From the NCBI GenBank assembly GCA_965243245.1, contig OZ251536.1, positions 186,001 through 250,000 of the forward strand: a stretch of 64,000 nt of DNA. Reading direction: 5' to 3'. Below are positions 24,124 through 32,145 of this stretch, piece after piece. The stretch comes from JAYQKL01 sp965243245. Lineage in GTDB: Bacteria > Pseudomonadota > Alphaproteobacteria > RS24. The notes beneath the pieces are model-generated. The model searched no databases. It was not told the DNA's origin and saw nothing but the letters and a program-made list of their open reading frames with translations. Each line of letters opens with the position of its first letter. Position 1 is the stretch's first letter. The translations under genes and the position numbers were made by a program.

Positions 24124-25902
24124 ATGCACGAGATACAAGCAAGCGTACTCGGGGTTGAGAGGTCTGCTGGGGCACGCCAATGGGTTATGCGCAAAGGCGA
24201 TGAACGCATTTCAATGGCGATAGCACAGCGTTATGATTTGACAGAGCCTGTCGCGCGCATTTTAGCCTCTCGCAGTGTGCGGCTTGAAGATGTGCCAAGC
24301 TATTTGAATCCAAAAATAAATCAGCTTTTGCCAGACCCTTCTGTTTTAGCAGATATGGATAAAGCAACGAGCCGTCTGGCTTTGGCACTTATGGAAGATC
24401 AAAAAATAGCCGTTTTTGGCGATTATGACGTTGACGGTGCGACATCTTCTGCGGTTTTGGTTAATTATTTTCGCGCCCTTGGCAAAGAATTACGCGTTTA
24501 TATTCCCGACCGCATCAATGAGGGCTATGGCCCTAATGTTCCAGCTTTTGAAAAACTCTATGAAGAGGGCGTTGAGTTAGTTATCACGGTTGATTGTGGC
24601 ACTATGGCGCATGAAGCACTTGGTGTTGCCAAGCAGCGCGGCATGGATATTATTGTTGCTGACCATCATCAAACGGGGATGGATATGCCTGCCTGCTATG
24701 CGCTGATTAATCCCCAACGCCTAGATGATGAGAGCGGGCTTGAGTATCTTGCTGCTGTTGGGGTTACATTTTTGCTGGTTGTCGGCTTGAACAGAACTTT
24801 GCGCGATAAAGGGTTTTTTGAGGGAAAGTCAGAACCAGATCTCATGGCATTACTGGATATTGTGGCTTTGGGGACGGTTTGTGATGTTGTGCCATTGAGA
24901 GGCGTAAACCGTGCCTTTGTTACCCAAGGGCTAAAGGTGATGAGCCAGCGTCGTAATATAGGGCTGAGAGCTTTGGCGGATATTTCTAAACTTGAGGGCG
25001 TGCCTATGGCGTATGATTGTGGGTTTAAGCTTGGGCCGCGCATTAATGCGGGGGGGCGGATTGGGGAAAGCGAGCTTGGAACGCGACTTTTGACCACACA
25101 AGATCAAGATGAAGCTTGCGCGCTTGCGCTTCGCATGGAAGAGCTTAATCGAGAAAGACGTGATATTGGCGACCGCAATCTTGCCTTGGCGGAGGAAAAA
25201 GTTACCAAATTATTTGAACAGCATAATATTTTGCCGCCGGCATTGGTTTTGGTGGATAAGTCGTTTCATGCTGGCGTCATAGGAATTACGGCGGGCAGGT
25301 TAAAGGATAAATATCGCCGCCCTTGTTTTATAATTGCGCTTGATGATGATGGAACGGGAAAAGGATCGGCGCGTTCTGTTGGGCATGTTGATGTTGGCAA
25401 GCTTGTGGCGCACGCTGTTAGCAAGAACATTATTGCTGGCGGGGGGGGGCATGCGATGGCGGCGGGGGTGACGCTTGAGGCGGGACAGGCGGAAGCGTTT
25501 GAAAAATATTTATTTGATGAGCTTGAGGCGTTGGATTTTGCAGCGCCTGAAATGCTTTTTCTGGATGCCGCGCTGAGTACCCATGCGGCGACACGCGCGT
25601 TTTATGAAAAATTTCAAATGATCGGCCCCTTTGGCGCCGATAGTCCAGAGCCGCGCTTTGTGCTACTTGAGGCGCGGGTGATACACGCAGATATTGTCGG
25701 CGAAAGCCATATACGCTGTAGCTTGTCATCACAAGGCGGGCGCAACCTAAAAGCCATCGCCTTTTCATCAGTAGATAAGGCGGTGCGCGAGCTTCTTTTA
25801 AAGACGCAAACGCCTTTGCATATAGCTGGATATTTGCGCGCCGATGATTGGCAAGGACGCAGAGGCGTTCAGTTTATGATACACGATGTCGCGCTCACAT
25901 AA
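24124..25902 (+). CDS. recJ: Single-stranded-DNA-specific exonuclease RecJ
   Basis: A 592-residue 5'-3' exonuclease of recombination and mismatch repair. DHH-family motifs are in order: FGDYDVDGATSSAVL, VDCGTM, ADHHQTG and, in the DHHA1 domain, GGGGHAMAAGVTLE. A C-terminal OB-like domain follows (about 460-592). Length is typical. Two 12-bp palindromes (25908-25933) follow the stop and may end transcription before tRNA-Glu. Confidence 0.95.
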   Translation: MHEIQASVLGVERSAGARQWVMRKGDERISMAIAQRYDLTEPVARILASRSVRLEDVPSYLNPKINQLLPDPSVLADMDKATSRLALALMEDQKIAVFGDYDVDGATSSAVLVNYFRALGKELRVYIPDRINEGYGPNVPAFEKLYEEGVELVITVDCGTMAHEALGVAKQRGMDIIVADHHQTGMDMPACYALINPQRLDDESGLEYLAAVGVTFLLVVGLNRTLRDKGFFEGKSEPDLMALLDIVALGTVCDVVPLRGVNRAFVTQGLKVMSQRRNIGLRALADISKLEGVPMAYDCGFKLGPRINAGGRIGESELGTRLLTTQDQDEACALALRMEELNRERRDIGDRNLALAEEKVTKLFEQHNILPPALVLVDKSFHAGVIGITAGRLKDKYRRPCFIIALDDDGTGKGSARSVGHVDVGKLVAHAVSKNIIAGGGGHAMAAGVTLEAGQAEAFEKYLFDELEALDFAAPEMLFLDAALSTHAATRAFYEKFQMIGPFGADSPEPRFVLLEARVIHADIVGESHIRCSLSSQGGRNLKAIAFSSVDKAVRELLLKTQTPLHIAGYLRADDWQGRRGVQFMIHDVALT

Positions 25903-25907
25903 ATTTT

Positions 25908-25933
25908 AACACTAGTGTTAAAACACTAGTGTT
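25908..25933. repeat. Two tandem 12-bp perfect palindromes after recJ
   Basis: AACACTAGTGTT occurs at 25908-25919 and again at 25922-25933. Each is self-complementary, so the pair can also form a longer hairpin. A terminator or protein-binding role is possible, though no T-run follows. Confidence 0.7.
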
Positions 25934-25991
25934 CTAGCTGTGGTGCTTGAAAAGTTTTTCAAGCTAGGTTATATCCTCTTTTGTCACCAGT

Positions 25992-26066
25992 GCGCCCTTC
26001 GTCTATCGGTTAGGACGCCAGGTTTTCAACCTGGAAAGAGGGGTTCGATTCCCCTAGGGCGTACCA
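25992..26066 (+). tRNA. tRNA-Glu (anticodon TTC)
   Basis: A 75-base cloverleaf. The acceptor stem GCGCCCT/AGGGCGT has one G-T pair at its base. Anticodon stem CCAGG/CCTGG with loop TTTTCAA gives TTC. T-arm AGGGG-TTCGATT-CCCCT; CCA is encoded at 26064-26066, directly abutting the msrA stop. Confidence 0.95.
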
Positions 26067-26735
26067 CTATTCATCCGTCTGATAGAGTTGTTCATCGCCG
26101 TGCCAGACTTTTTCAATGAACTGGTCGCGCCCACACCGATAGCGATAATACTTATAGCGTATTGGGTTTCGTTGCGCATAATCTTGATGATAATTTTCAG
26201 CCACCGTGAAAGTCGCTTGCGCCAGCACTTTTGTCGCAATGGGGCGGGCGAATTTCTTGGCTTTATCGAGTGCCATGATGGCGCCTTGAATGATTTTTTT
26301 CTGCTCTTGGGTGGCATAAAAAATGGCGGTGCTATATTGCTGACCACGGTCACAAAATGACCCCTTGCCATCGCTTGGGTCATGCATGCGCCAAAAGGCT
26401 GATAACAAGGCTTGATAGGTGACGGTTGCGGGGTCATAGATCACTTTGACAACTTCATAATGCCCGCTTCCTCCAGACGCGACTTGATTATAACTCGGAT
26501 TCTTAATATTTCCGCCCATATAACCTGAAATGACCTCGCTTACGCCGTCAACTTTTTCAAAATCATGTTCGGTACACCAAAAACAGCCACCTGAAAAATA
26601 AGCAGCTTTATCTTTTGCCTGTGCGTCAGCAATAAAAAGTGCCTCAGTGGTAAAAAATGATAGAATTAAGAAAATAAACGCTGGGAGTCGGTGCCATGTT
26701 GGTTTTGTGTTTATGGGTGTGTTTATAAATGTCAT
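26067..26735 (-). CDS. msrA: Peptide-methionine (S)-S-oxide reductase, exported
   Basis: A 222-residue MsrA repairing oxidised methionine. The catalytic motif is GGCFWCTEHDFEKVDGV with Cys51. HYEVVKVIYDP and the aromatic block near residue 180 fit the family. Residues 1-40 form a hydrophobic export signal (LPAFIFLILSFFTTEALF then AQA), so it should act in the periplasm rather than the cytoplasm. Its stop codon touches the 3' end of tRNA-Glu on the opposite strand. Confidence 0.92.
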   Translation of the reverse strand: MTFINTPINTKPTWHRLPAFIFLILSFFTTEALFIADAQAKDKAAYFSGGCFWCTEHDFEKVDGVSEVISGYMGGNIKNPSYNQVASGGSGHYEVVKVIYDPATVTYQALLSAFWRMHDPSDGKGSFCDRGQQYSTAIFYATQEQKKIIQGAIMALDKAKKFARPIATKVLAQATFTVAENYHQDYAQRNPIRYKYYRYRCGRDQFIEKVWHGDEQLYQTDE

Positions 26736-26792
26736 ACGAACCTCTATCTTGAATTTCTCTTACTCAAATACTCTATCAGAAACTAGTTTACT

Positions 26793-27530
26793 ATGCTCGA
26801 AAAATTTAACCAGCTCATAAATCAAAGCCAAAAGATTGTCGTTTTTACAGGCGCAGGCATGAGTACTGAATCTGGAGTGCCAGATTTTAGAACGCCCAAT
26901 GGTCTGTGGTCGCGTTATGCGCCGATAGATTTTCAAGACTTTATAATCTCGCAAGAAATGCGCAATGAAGCATGGCGGCGAAAAATTAAGCTGGACGAAG
27001 AAATCGGGTTTCCCAAACCCAATCGCGGGCATCTGAAAATTGCGGAACTGGTTAAACAAGGAAAAATTACAAATATTATTACGCAAAACATTGATAATCT
27101 GCATCAAAATGCGGCAGTGCCAGATGGTCTCGTGATTGAATTACATGGTAATGGCACTTACGCGCATTGTCTTTCTTGCCATGCGCGATATGAAATGCCA
27201 GCGATGAAAAAGCAATTTCTGAAAAGCGGTCACGCGCCCGAATGTATAAAATGTGGCGGCTACATTAAATCGGCGACCATATCCTTTGGTCAGGCGATGC
27301 CCGAAGAGCCTATGCGTTTATCTCTTGAGGCGGCACAAAATTGTGATTTATTTATAGCCATAGGGTCCTCTCTTGTGGTGTCACCGGCCAATCAATTCCC
27401 TTTAATTGCCAAGCATAATGGCGCAACCTTAATCATTTTGAACCGCGAAGAAACGCCTTTAGATGGCGCGGCTGATCTGGTGCTCAATTTAGAGATAGGA
27501 GATACTTTATCTCAGCTAAGGGGCGCGTAA
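26793..27530 (+). CDS. cobB: NAD-dependent protein deacylase, sirtuin (CobB) family
   Basis: A 245-residue Sir2-fold enzyme that removes acyl groups from lysines using NAD. FTGAGMSTESGVPDFR and TQNIDNLHQNA bind NAD. The catalytic histidine lies in IELHGNGTY. Zinc cysteines are in CLSC and CIKCGG. It is transcribed divergently from msrA with 57 bases between the starts. Confidence 0.94.
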   Translation: MLEKFNQLINQSQKIVVFTGAGMSTESGVPDFRTPNGLWSRYAPIDFQDFIISQEMRNEAWRRKIKLDEEIGFPKPNRGHLKIAELVKQGKITNIITQNIDNLHQNAAVPDGLVIELHGNGTYAHCLSCHARYEMPAMKKQFLKSGHAPECIKCGGYIKSATISFGQAMPEEPMRLSLEAAQNCDLFIAIGSSLVVSPANQFPLIAKHNGATLIILNREETPLDGAADLVLNLEIGDTLSQLRGA

Positions 27531-27611
27531 ATTGCATGATTTCATGTCGATTTTTCTGTTATTTTTAAGCCTAGAGCGTTACACTCAAGAAGCATATTCT
27601 TGGAGGTTCAT

Positions 27612-29027
27612 GTGACTAAATTTTTCTCGCTTTTTTCTTTTTCCGCTCTGATAGCAATTCTCTTGGCTCCCTCTAGCGCGCAAGCCGCTGAGGGGGCTAT
27701 GGTGTTAAACATGACAGGCACAATTTACGGGTTGTTGTCGATTGCTATATTTGTGTTCGCTTATTCTTTGGTGATGGCTGAGGAATTTATTCATTTACCA
27801 AAATCCAAGCCTGTGATGGTTGCGGCGGGCTTAATCTGGGCGATTGTCGCTATTGGCGTTAGTAATGAGGGCTATGACTCGCACCTCGTTGAAGGCGCAT
27901 TTCGTCATGTTTTCCTTGAATTTGCAGAATTATTCATCTTCCTTTTAGTGGCCATGACGTTCATCAATGCGATGACAGAACGCGGGGTATTTGAAGCTTT
28001 GCGCTCTTGGTTGGTGGCTAAAAACTTCAATTTTAGACAAATTTTCTGGATTACGGGTATTTTAGCTTTTTTCATCTCGCCGATTGCGGATAATCTGACA
28101 ACCGCCCTTTTAATGTGTGCCGTGGTGATGGCTGTCGGGTCGGGTAATATTGCTTTTGTGTCGATTGCTTGTGTTAACATTGTTGTTGCGGCCAATGCGG
28201 GCGGTGCTTTTAGCCCGTTTGGCGACATTACGACTTTGATGGTCTGGCAAAGAGGCGTTCTGGGTTTCTTCGACTTCTTCGCTATTTTTGTTCCATCTGT
28301 CGTGAACTTCTTGGTGCCAGCTGCCATCATGCATTTTGCTATCTCCAAAGAACAACCCAGTAGCACCGCTAAGAGTGTTCAAATGAAATTCGGCGCGAAA
28401 CGGATTGTTCTTTTGTTCTTATTGACAATTACCCTTACCGTTTCGGGTCACCAAATATTCCACTTACCACCTGTATTTGGTATGATGTTGGGACTTGGGA
28501 TGCTTGGATTCTTTGGTTTTTACTTGACCAAAAAGGGCGAAAAATCAAGCTATACAAATAGCCCATTTAGTGTTTTTTCAAAAATAGCGCGGGCTGAATG
28601 GGATACGTTGCTATTTTTCTACGGTGTCTTGATGTGTGTTGGCGGGTTGTCTGTCTTTGGCTATTTGGCGGTGGCTTCTCAATTTATGTATATTGACCTT
28701 GGGGCGACAAATGCCAATATTCTGGTTGGGATTTTATCGGCGATTGTTGACAATATCCCGGTAATGTTTGCGGTGCTGACAATGGGGCCTGAAATGGACC
28801 ATGGGCAATGGTTATTGGCAACATTGACAGCAGGTGTGGGCGGCTCAATGCTGTCTATTGGGTCTGCTGCGGGGGTGGCTTTGATGGGACAGGCGCGGGG
28901 TATTTATACTTTTTTCTCGCATCTGAAATGGACTTGGGCGATAGCTCTTGGCTATGGCGCGAGTATTTATATCCATCTCCTGATTAATACGAGGCTTTTT
29001 GATAATGTTCCATTAATCCTAAAGTAA
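27612..29027 (+). CDS. nhaD: Sodium:proton antiporter NhaD
   Basis: A 471-residue polytopic antiporter of the NhaD/ion-transporter superfamily, exporting Na+ in exchange for protons. The N-terminal signal-like segment ends ASSAQAAEG-like. Conserved membrane blocks include FFISPIADNLTTALLMCAVV and NAGGAFSPFGDITTLMVW (each with buried Asp/Thr residues), then SAIVDNIPVMFAVLTM. The GTG at 27612 is chosen because GGAGG lies five bases upstream; a TTG at 27600 overlaps that site. Such a gene fits a saline habitat. Confidence 0.92.
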   Translation: MTKFFSLFSFSALIAILLAPSSAQAAEGAMVLNMTGTIYGLLSIAIFVFAYSLVMAEEFIHLPKSKPVMVAAGLIWAIVAIGVSNEGYDSHLVEGAFRHVFLEFAELFIFLLVAMTFINAMTERGVFEALRSWLVAKNFNFRQIFWITGILAFFISPIADNLTTALLMCAVVMAVGSGNIAFVSIACVNIVVAANAGGAFSPFGDITTLMVWQRGVLGFFDFFAIFVPSVVNFLVPAAIMHFAISKEQPSSTAKSVQMKFGAKRIVLLFLLTITLTVSGHQIFHLPPVFGMMLGLGMLGFFGFYLTKKGEKSSYTNSPFSVFSKIARAEWDTLLFFYGVLMCVGGLSVFGYLAVASQFMYIDLGATNANILVGILSAIVDNIPVMFAVLTMGPEMDHGQWLLATLTAGVGGSMLSIGSAAGVALMGQARGIYTFFSHLKWTWAIALGYGASIYIHLLINTRLFDNVPLILK

Positions 29028-29126
29028 AGTTTTTCTTAAAAAAAACCAGCATTGTAAACAATTGTACGCGCAAATGAAATTCGAAACTTCACGCGGTGGT
29101 ATTTTTTATGCTATATTTCATCTATG

Positions 29127-29142
29127 GTCATGTTTACATGAC
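29127..29142. promoter_or_regulatory. Palindrome upstream of the cold-shock gene
   Basis: GTCATGT-TT-ACATGAC is a perfect 7-bp inverted repeat 40 bases before the start at 29182. It could be an operator or a hairpin in the 5' leader; there is no direct evidence for either. Confidence 0.35.
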
Positions 29143-29181
29143 GAATAAGTGTGTAACCTGTTAGAAAAAAAGAAATGTATC

Positions 29182-29799
29182 ATGTCAGAAGAAAAAGAAA
29201 TGCATCCTGCTGAGGACGAAAGTGACGCCGCTACCGATTTGGAAAATCTCGATGAAAGTCAAAATCTCGATGAAAGTCAGGGGACGCCCATAGACGGTGA
29301 AGTAAAATGGTTTGATCCGAAAAAAGGTTTTGGTTTTATTATTCCCGATGATGGCGGCGGCGATATACTGGTTCATCATTCGGTTTTACGCCGCTCTGGT
29401 CACGATATGATTTATCCCGGCGCAATGGTTAAATGCCTCATTGGGACTCTTGAACAAGGGCGTCAAGTCGATAAAATTATAGCCATAGACAATAGTAAGG
29501 CGATTATTCCTGATTTCAGGCAACGCCCGACCAACATACTGAGCGATATTGAAGAAATTAGCGATTTCGTAAAGATGGAAGTCAAGTGGTTTAATCGTAT
29601 TAGAGGCTATGGCTTTGTCACGAGTGGCGATGAGCATCCAGATATTTTTGTGCATATGGAAGTTTTGCGTGAGGCGGATATTAATGACATTAAGCCCGGC
29701 GACTTCATTGACGTTGCTTATGGCGAAGGGCCAAAAGGACTGATGGCGACACGCGTGCGGTTGAGCGAGGGGGGTCTGGAAACCTCAAGCACAGAATAA
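29182..29799 (+). CDS. Tandem cold-shock-domain protein
   Basis: A 205-residue protein with two cold-shock domains. The first is at about 35-100 (GEVKWFDPKKGFGFIIPDD, then DILVHHSVL). The second is at about 133-198 (MEVKWFNRIRGYGFVTSGD, then DIFVHMEVL). Both keep the RNP1/RNP2 aromatic residues that bind single-stranded nucleic acid. The acidic N-terminus carries a duplicated NLDESQ from an 18-bp repeat (29245-29280). Start ATG 29182 skips an AAAAA-rich upstream frame. Double-CSD proteins are common in Alphaproteobacteria. Confidence 0.93.
   Translation: MSEEKEMHPAEDESDAATDLENLDESQNLDESQGTPIDGEVKWFDPKKGFGFIIPDDGGGDILVHHSVLRRSGHDMIYPGAMVKCLIGTLEQGRQVDKIIAIDNSKAIIPDFRQRPTNILSDIEEISDFVKMEVKWFNRIRGYGFVTSGDEHPDIFVHMEVLREADINDIKPGDFIDVAYGEGPKGLMATRVRLSEGGLETSSTE
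29245..29280. repeat. 18-bp in-frame duplication in the cold-shock gene
   Basis: AATCTCGATGAAAGTCAA is repeated once with a single end change, doubling NLDESQ in the acidic N-terminal segment. Confidence 0.85.
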
Positions 29800-29872
29800 A
29801 ATTAATTGATAGAAACTTTATTTCCAACTTGATTTGCTATCAGCTTAATTGTATCAATTCTGGCATTACAGT

Positions 29873-29949
29873 CGGAGTTTGGCGCAGTCTGGTAGCGCAC
29901 CTGGTTTGGGACCAGGGGGTCGCAGGTTCGAATCCTGCAACTCCGACCA
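29873..29949 (+). tRNA. tRNA-Pro (anticodon TGG)
   Basis: 77 bases. Acceptor CGGAGTT/AACTCCG, anticodon stem CCTGG/CCAGG with loop TTTGGGA giving TGG. T-arm GCAGG-TTCGAAT-CCTGC; CCA is encoded at 29947-29949. The 13-bp array begins 11 bases later. Confidence 0.95.
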
Positions 29950-29960
29950 TTTGCGCTAAA

Positions 29961-30142
29961 TTATAATCTAGCCTTATAATCTAGCCTTATAATCTAGCCT
30001 TATAATCTAGCCTTATAATCTAGCCTTATAATCTAGCCTTATAATCTAGCCTTATAATCTAGCCTTATAATCTAGCCTTACAATCTAGCCTTACAATCTA
30101 GCCTTACAATCTAGCCTTACAATCTAGCCTTACAATCTATCC
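29961..30142. repeat. 13-bp tandem array, 14 copies, downstream of tRNA-Pro
   Basis: Nine consecutive copies of TTATAATCTAGCC (29961-30077) are followed by four of TTACAATCTAGCC (30078-30129) and one degenerate TTACAATCTATCC. Every unit in the first block contains TATAAT, a perfect -10 hexamer. There are no unique spacers, so this is not a CRISPR array. The 182 bases between the array and the P450 start (30143-30324) hold no recognisable gene. Confidence 0.95.
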
Positions 30143-30324
30143 CCCCAAATATACCTGTGCCCCAAACTCATATTTTAATGAGTCCAAGAATGTCGGCTTC
30201 CATGTAAAGCTGTGACGTATGCCTTTTAGTCTTTGACAAGATAGGGGGGGAAGTCTAAAATTCGCTCAAGAGAAGATTTGAATCAAATTTTGAATAAAGC
30301 TTGAACAAAGTGAAGGAAGTCCAG

Positions 30325-31662
30325 ATGCTTAAACCTGTTTCGCAAACGATGTTAAAAGAAGAAGAGGAAACGCATAATGGGCCGCTTCACGCGCCTGTTT
30401 TTAAAACGCCGCAAGGCCCTAATCTGGCGGACATTTATGCATATACGAATGGTCAACCTTTTGCTCATTATGACAAATTACGTTCTGAGGCACCCATTGC
30501 GTGGATTGAGTTCCCCTCTCAGCGTGAGAATATAAAAGGGTTCTGGGCGCTGACAGGATATGAGGATATTAAGCAAGCTGAATTATTGCCAGAAATATTT
30601 TCATCCCAAAAAGGTAGTATTTATATAACCACGGGTCCCGCAAAAGAGCGTTCTAACCGTTTATCTGAAGCCACCGTCAATAATCTGATTTGCCTAGATA
30701 GATTAAACCATACACCTTTACGGATGCAACATCGGCATTTTTTTACGCCGCAATTCACTCAAAATTTGCGTTCAAAAGTTAGCACTTATGTTGATAGTCT
30801 CTTAGACAAGATGGAAAAAAAGGGTGGTAAAGTCGATTTGGTTGCAAATTTTGCCGAACAGATACCGATGTTCACGCTTTGTGAAATGCTGGGTGTGCAT
30901 GAAAATGATCGGCCAAGGCTGATAAAATGGATGCATTATCTTGAGCTCGCGCAAGATTATTTTGTGCGCCGCGAAAATAGTATAGTAAATCCTTTGTTTG
31001 TCATCAAATTTTTGTACAATGTACGCCAAATGTTCAACTATGGGGAGCGCGTTCTTAAGGATCGGCGAAAAAACCCCCGTGATGATTTGCTCACCGCGAT
31101 TGCGCAAGCAGAAGTAGGTGATAAACCTCTATCGCAGGCTTATTTAGATGGGTCGTGGTTATTAATCTTGTTTGCTGGGAATGATACGGCACGCAATTCG
31201 ATTTCAAGTACGATGCCGCTTTTGATGGCACACCCTGAGCAAAAACAAATGTGCCTAGATGATCCCTCTTTAATTGCGCCAATGGCTCAAGAAGCGGTGA
31301 GGATGATCTCGCCGGTTATTTGTATGCGCCGTACGCTGACGCAGGATTACACATTAAGAGGGCAAAAAATAGCGGCGGGTGAGAAAGTTGTTTTCTTCTA
31401 TGGCGCGGCTAATCGAGACCCTAAGATATTTGAAAACCCTAATGCTTTTGAGGTTTTACGCCCGAACGTAACCGATCATATTGCTTTTGGTTATGGGCCG
31501 CATAATTGCTTGGGCAAAAGGACTGCGATTATGCAATTAGAGGTGGCTTATGAGCGTCTTTTAAATCGGTTTCCAAACATTGAATGGACCGGGAAAATCT
31601 CTTATGCGCCGAATAATCTTGTGAGTGCGGTGACATCTTTGGAAGTTAATCTGGGTGTTTAA
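30325..31662 (+). CDS. Cytochrome P450
   Basis: A 445-residue soluble bacterial P450. The I-helix oxygen-activation motif is FAGNDTARNS, the ExxR pair lies in EAVRMIS, and the haem loop is FGYGPHNCLGKRTA with the cysteine ligand at residue 395. The ATG at 30325 follows GAAGGAAG; an upstream TTG at 30301 has no such site. The substrate is not deducible: the I-helix GNDTxRNS resembles alkane, sterol and terpenoid hydroxylases. No ferredoxin or reductase gene lies next to it. Confidence 0.9.
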   Translation: MLKPVSQTMLKEEEETHNGPLHAPVFKTPQGPNLADIYAYTNGQPFAHYDKLRSEAPIAWIEFPSQRENIKGFWALTGYEDIKQAELLPEIFSSQKGSIYITTGPAKERSNRLSEATVNNLICLDRLNHTPLRMQHRHFFTPQFTQNLRSKVSTYVDSLLDKMEKKGGKVDLVANFAEQIPMFTLCEMLGVHENDRPRLIKWMHYLELAQDYFVRRENSIVNPLFVIKFLYNVRQMFNYGERVLKDRRKNPRDDLLTAIAQAEVGDKPLSQAYLDGSWLLILFAGNDTARNSISSTMPLLMAHPEQKQMCLDDPSLIAPMAQEAVRMISPVICMRRTLTQDYTLRGQKIAAGEKVVFFYGAANRDPKIFENPNAFEVLRPNVTDHIAFGYGPHNCLGKRTAIMQLEVAYERLLNRFPNIEWTGKISYAPNNLVSAVTSLEVNLGV

Positions 31663-31688
31663 GCACTCTCAGTCTAACTAAAGAGCTC

Positions 31689-31994
31689 ATGATTGCCCGC
31701 ATTTATCAACCTTCCAAAACAGCTATGCAATCTGGCATGGCTCAAACCAGAAGCTGGGTTTTTGAGTATGTGTCTCAAAAATCCAAGCAGAGCGACCCGC
31801 TAACGGGATGGATTGGCGGGAGCGAAACAAATTTACAGGTAAAATTGCAATTCAATACGCTTGAAGAAGCTGAAATATATGCTAAATCTCGCAATATTGC
31901 ATATCGCGTTCAACAGCCACATAAACGCAAGCGGGTGGCAAAATCTTACGCTGACAATTTCAAGCATGACAGAATAGGGGCTTGGACGCATTAG
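31689..31994 (+). CDS. NADH dehydrogenase accessory subunit, NDUFS4 (18 kDa) family
   Basis: A 101-residue protein matching the alphaproteobacterial homologues of mitochondrial complex I subunit NDUFS4. ARIYQPSKTAMQSG, WVFEYVSQ, DPLTGWIGGSET and YADNFKHDRIGAWTH are the conserved blocks. It binds the peripheral arm of complex I. It lies 26 bases after the P450 gene and just before tRNA-Arg, far from any nuo operon in this window. Confidence 0.9.
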   Translation: MIARIYQPSKTAMQSGMAQTRSWVFEYVSQKSKQSDPLTGWIGGSETNLQVKLQFNTLEEAEIYAKSRNIAYRVQQPHKRKRVAKSYADNFKHDRIGAWTH

Positions 31995-32002
31995 CGGGTA
32001 AA

Positions 32003-32079
32003 GGACCCTTAGCTCAACTGGATAGAGCAGCTGCCTTCTAAGCAGCAGGTTGTAGGTTCGAGTCCTACAGGGTTCGCCA
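32003..32079 (+). tRNA. tRNA-Arg (anticodon TCT)
   Basis: 77 bases. Acceptor GGACCCT/AGGGTTC (one G-T pair), anticodon stem GCTGC/GCAGC with loop CTTCTAA giving TCT, T-arm GTAGG-TTCGAGT-CCTAC, CCA encoded. Confidence 0.95.
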
Positions 32080-32096
32080 TTATACTTTCGAGCTTT

Positions 32097-32145
32097 GTTT
32101 TAAGACACTGTTTTAAAACAGTGTTTTAAAACAGTGTCTTAAAAC
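32097..32145. terminator. 49-bp perfect palindrome between tRNA-Arg and the convergent outer-membrane gene
   Basis: Arms of 24 bases are fully complementary around the single centre base G at 32121. The sequence is built from nested GTTTTAAGACACTG and TGTTTTAAAACA units. It contains the TAA stop of the gene at 32139-33431, which converges on tRNA-Arg. A bidirectional terminator is the simplest reading, although the T-runs are internal rather than trailing. Confidence 0.6.

Noticed and set aside
29961..30142. CRISPR-like regular repeat
   Set aside because: Units of 13 bp are contiguous with no spacers and no cas genes nearby; it is a simple tandem array.
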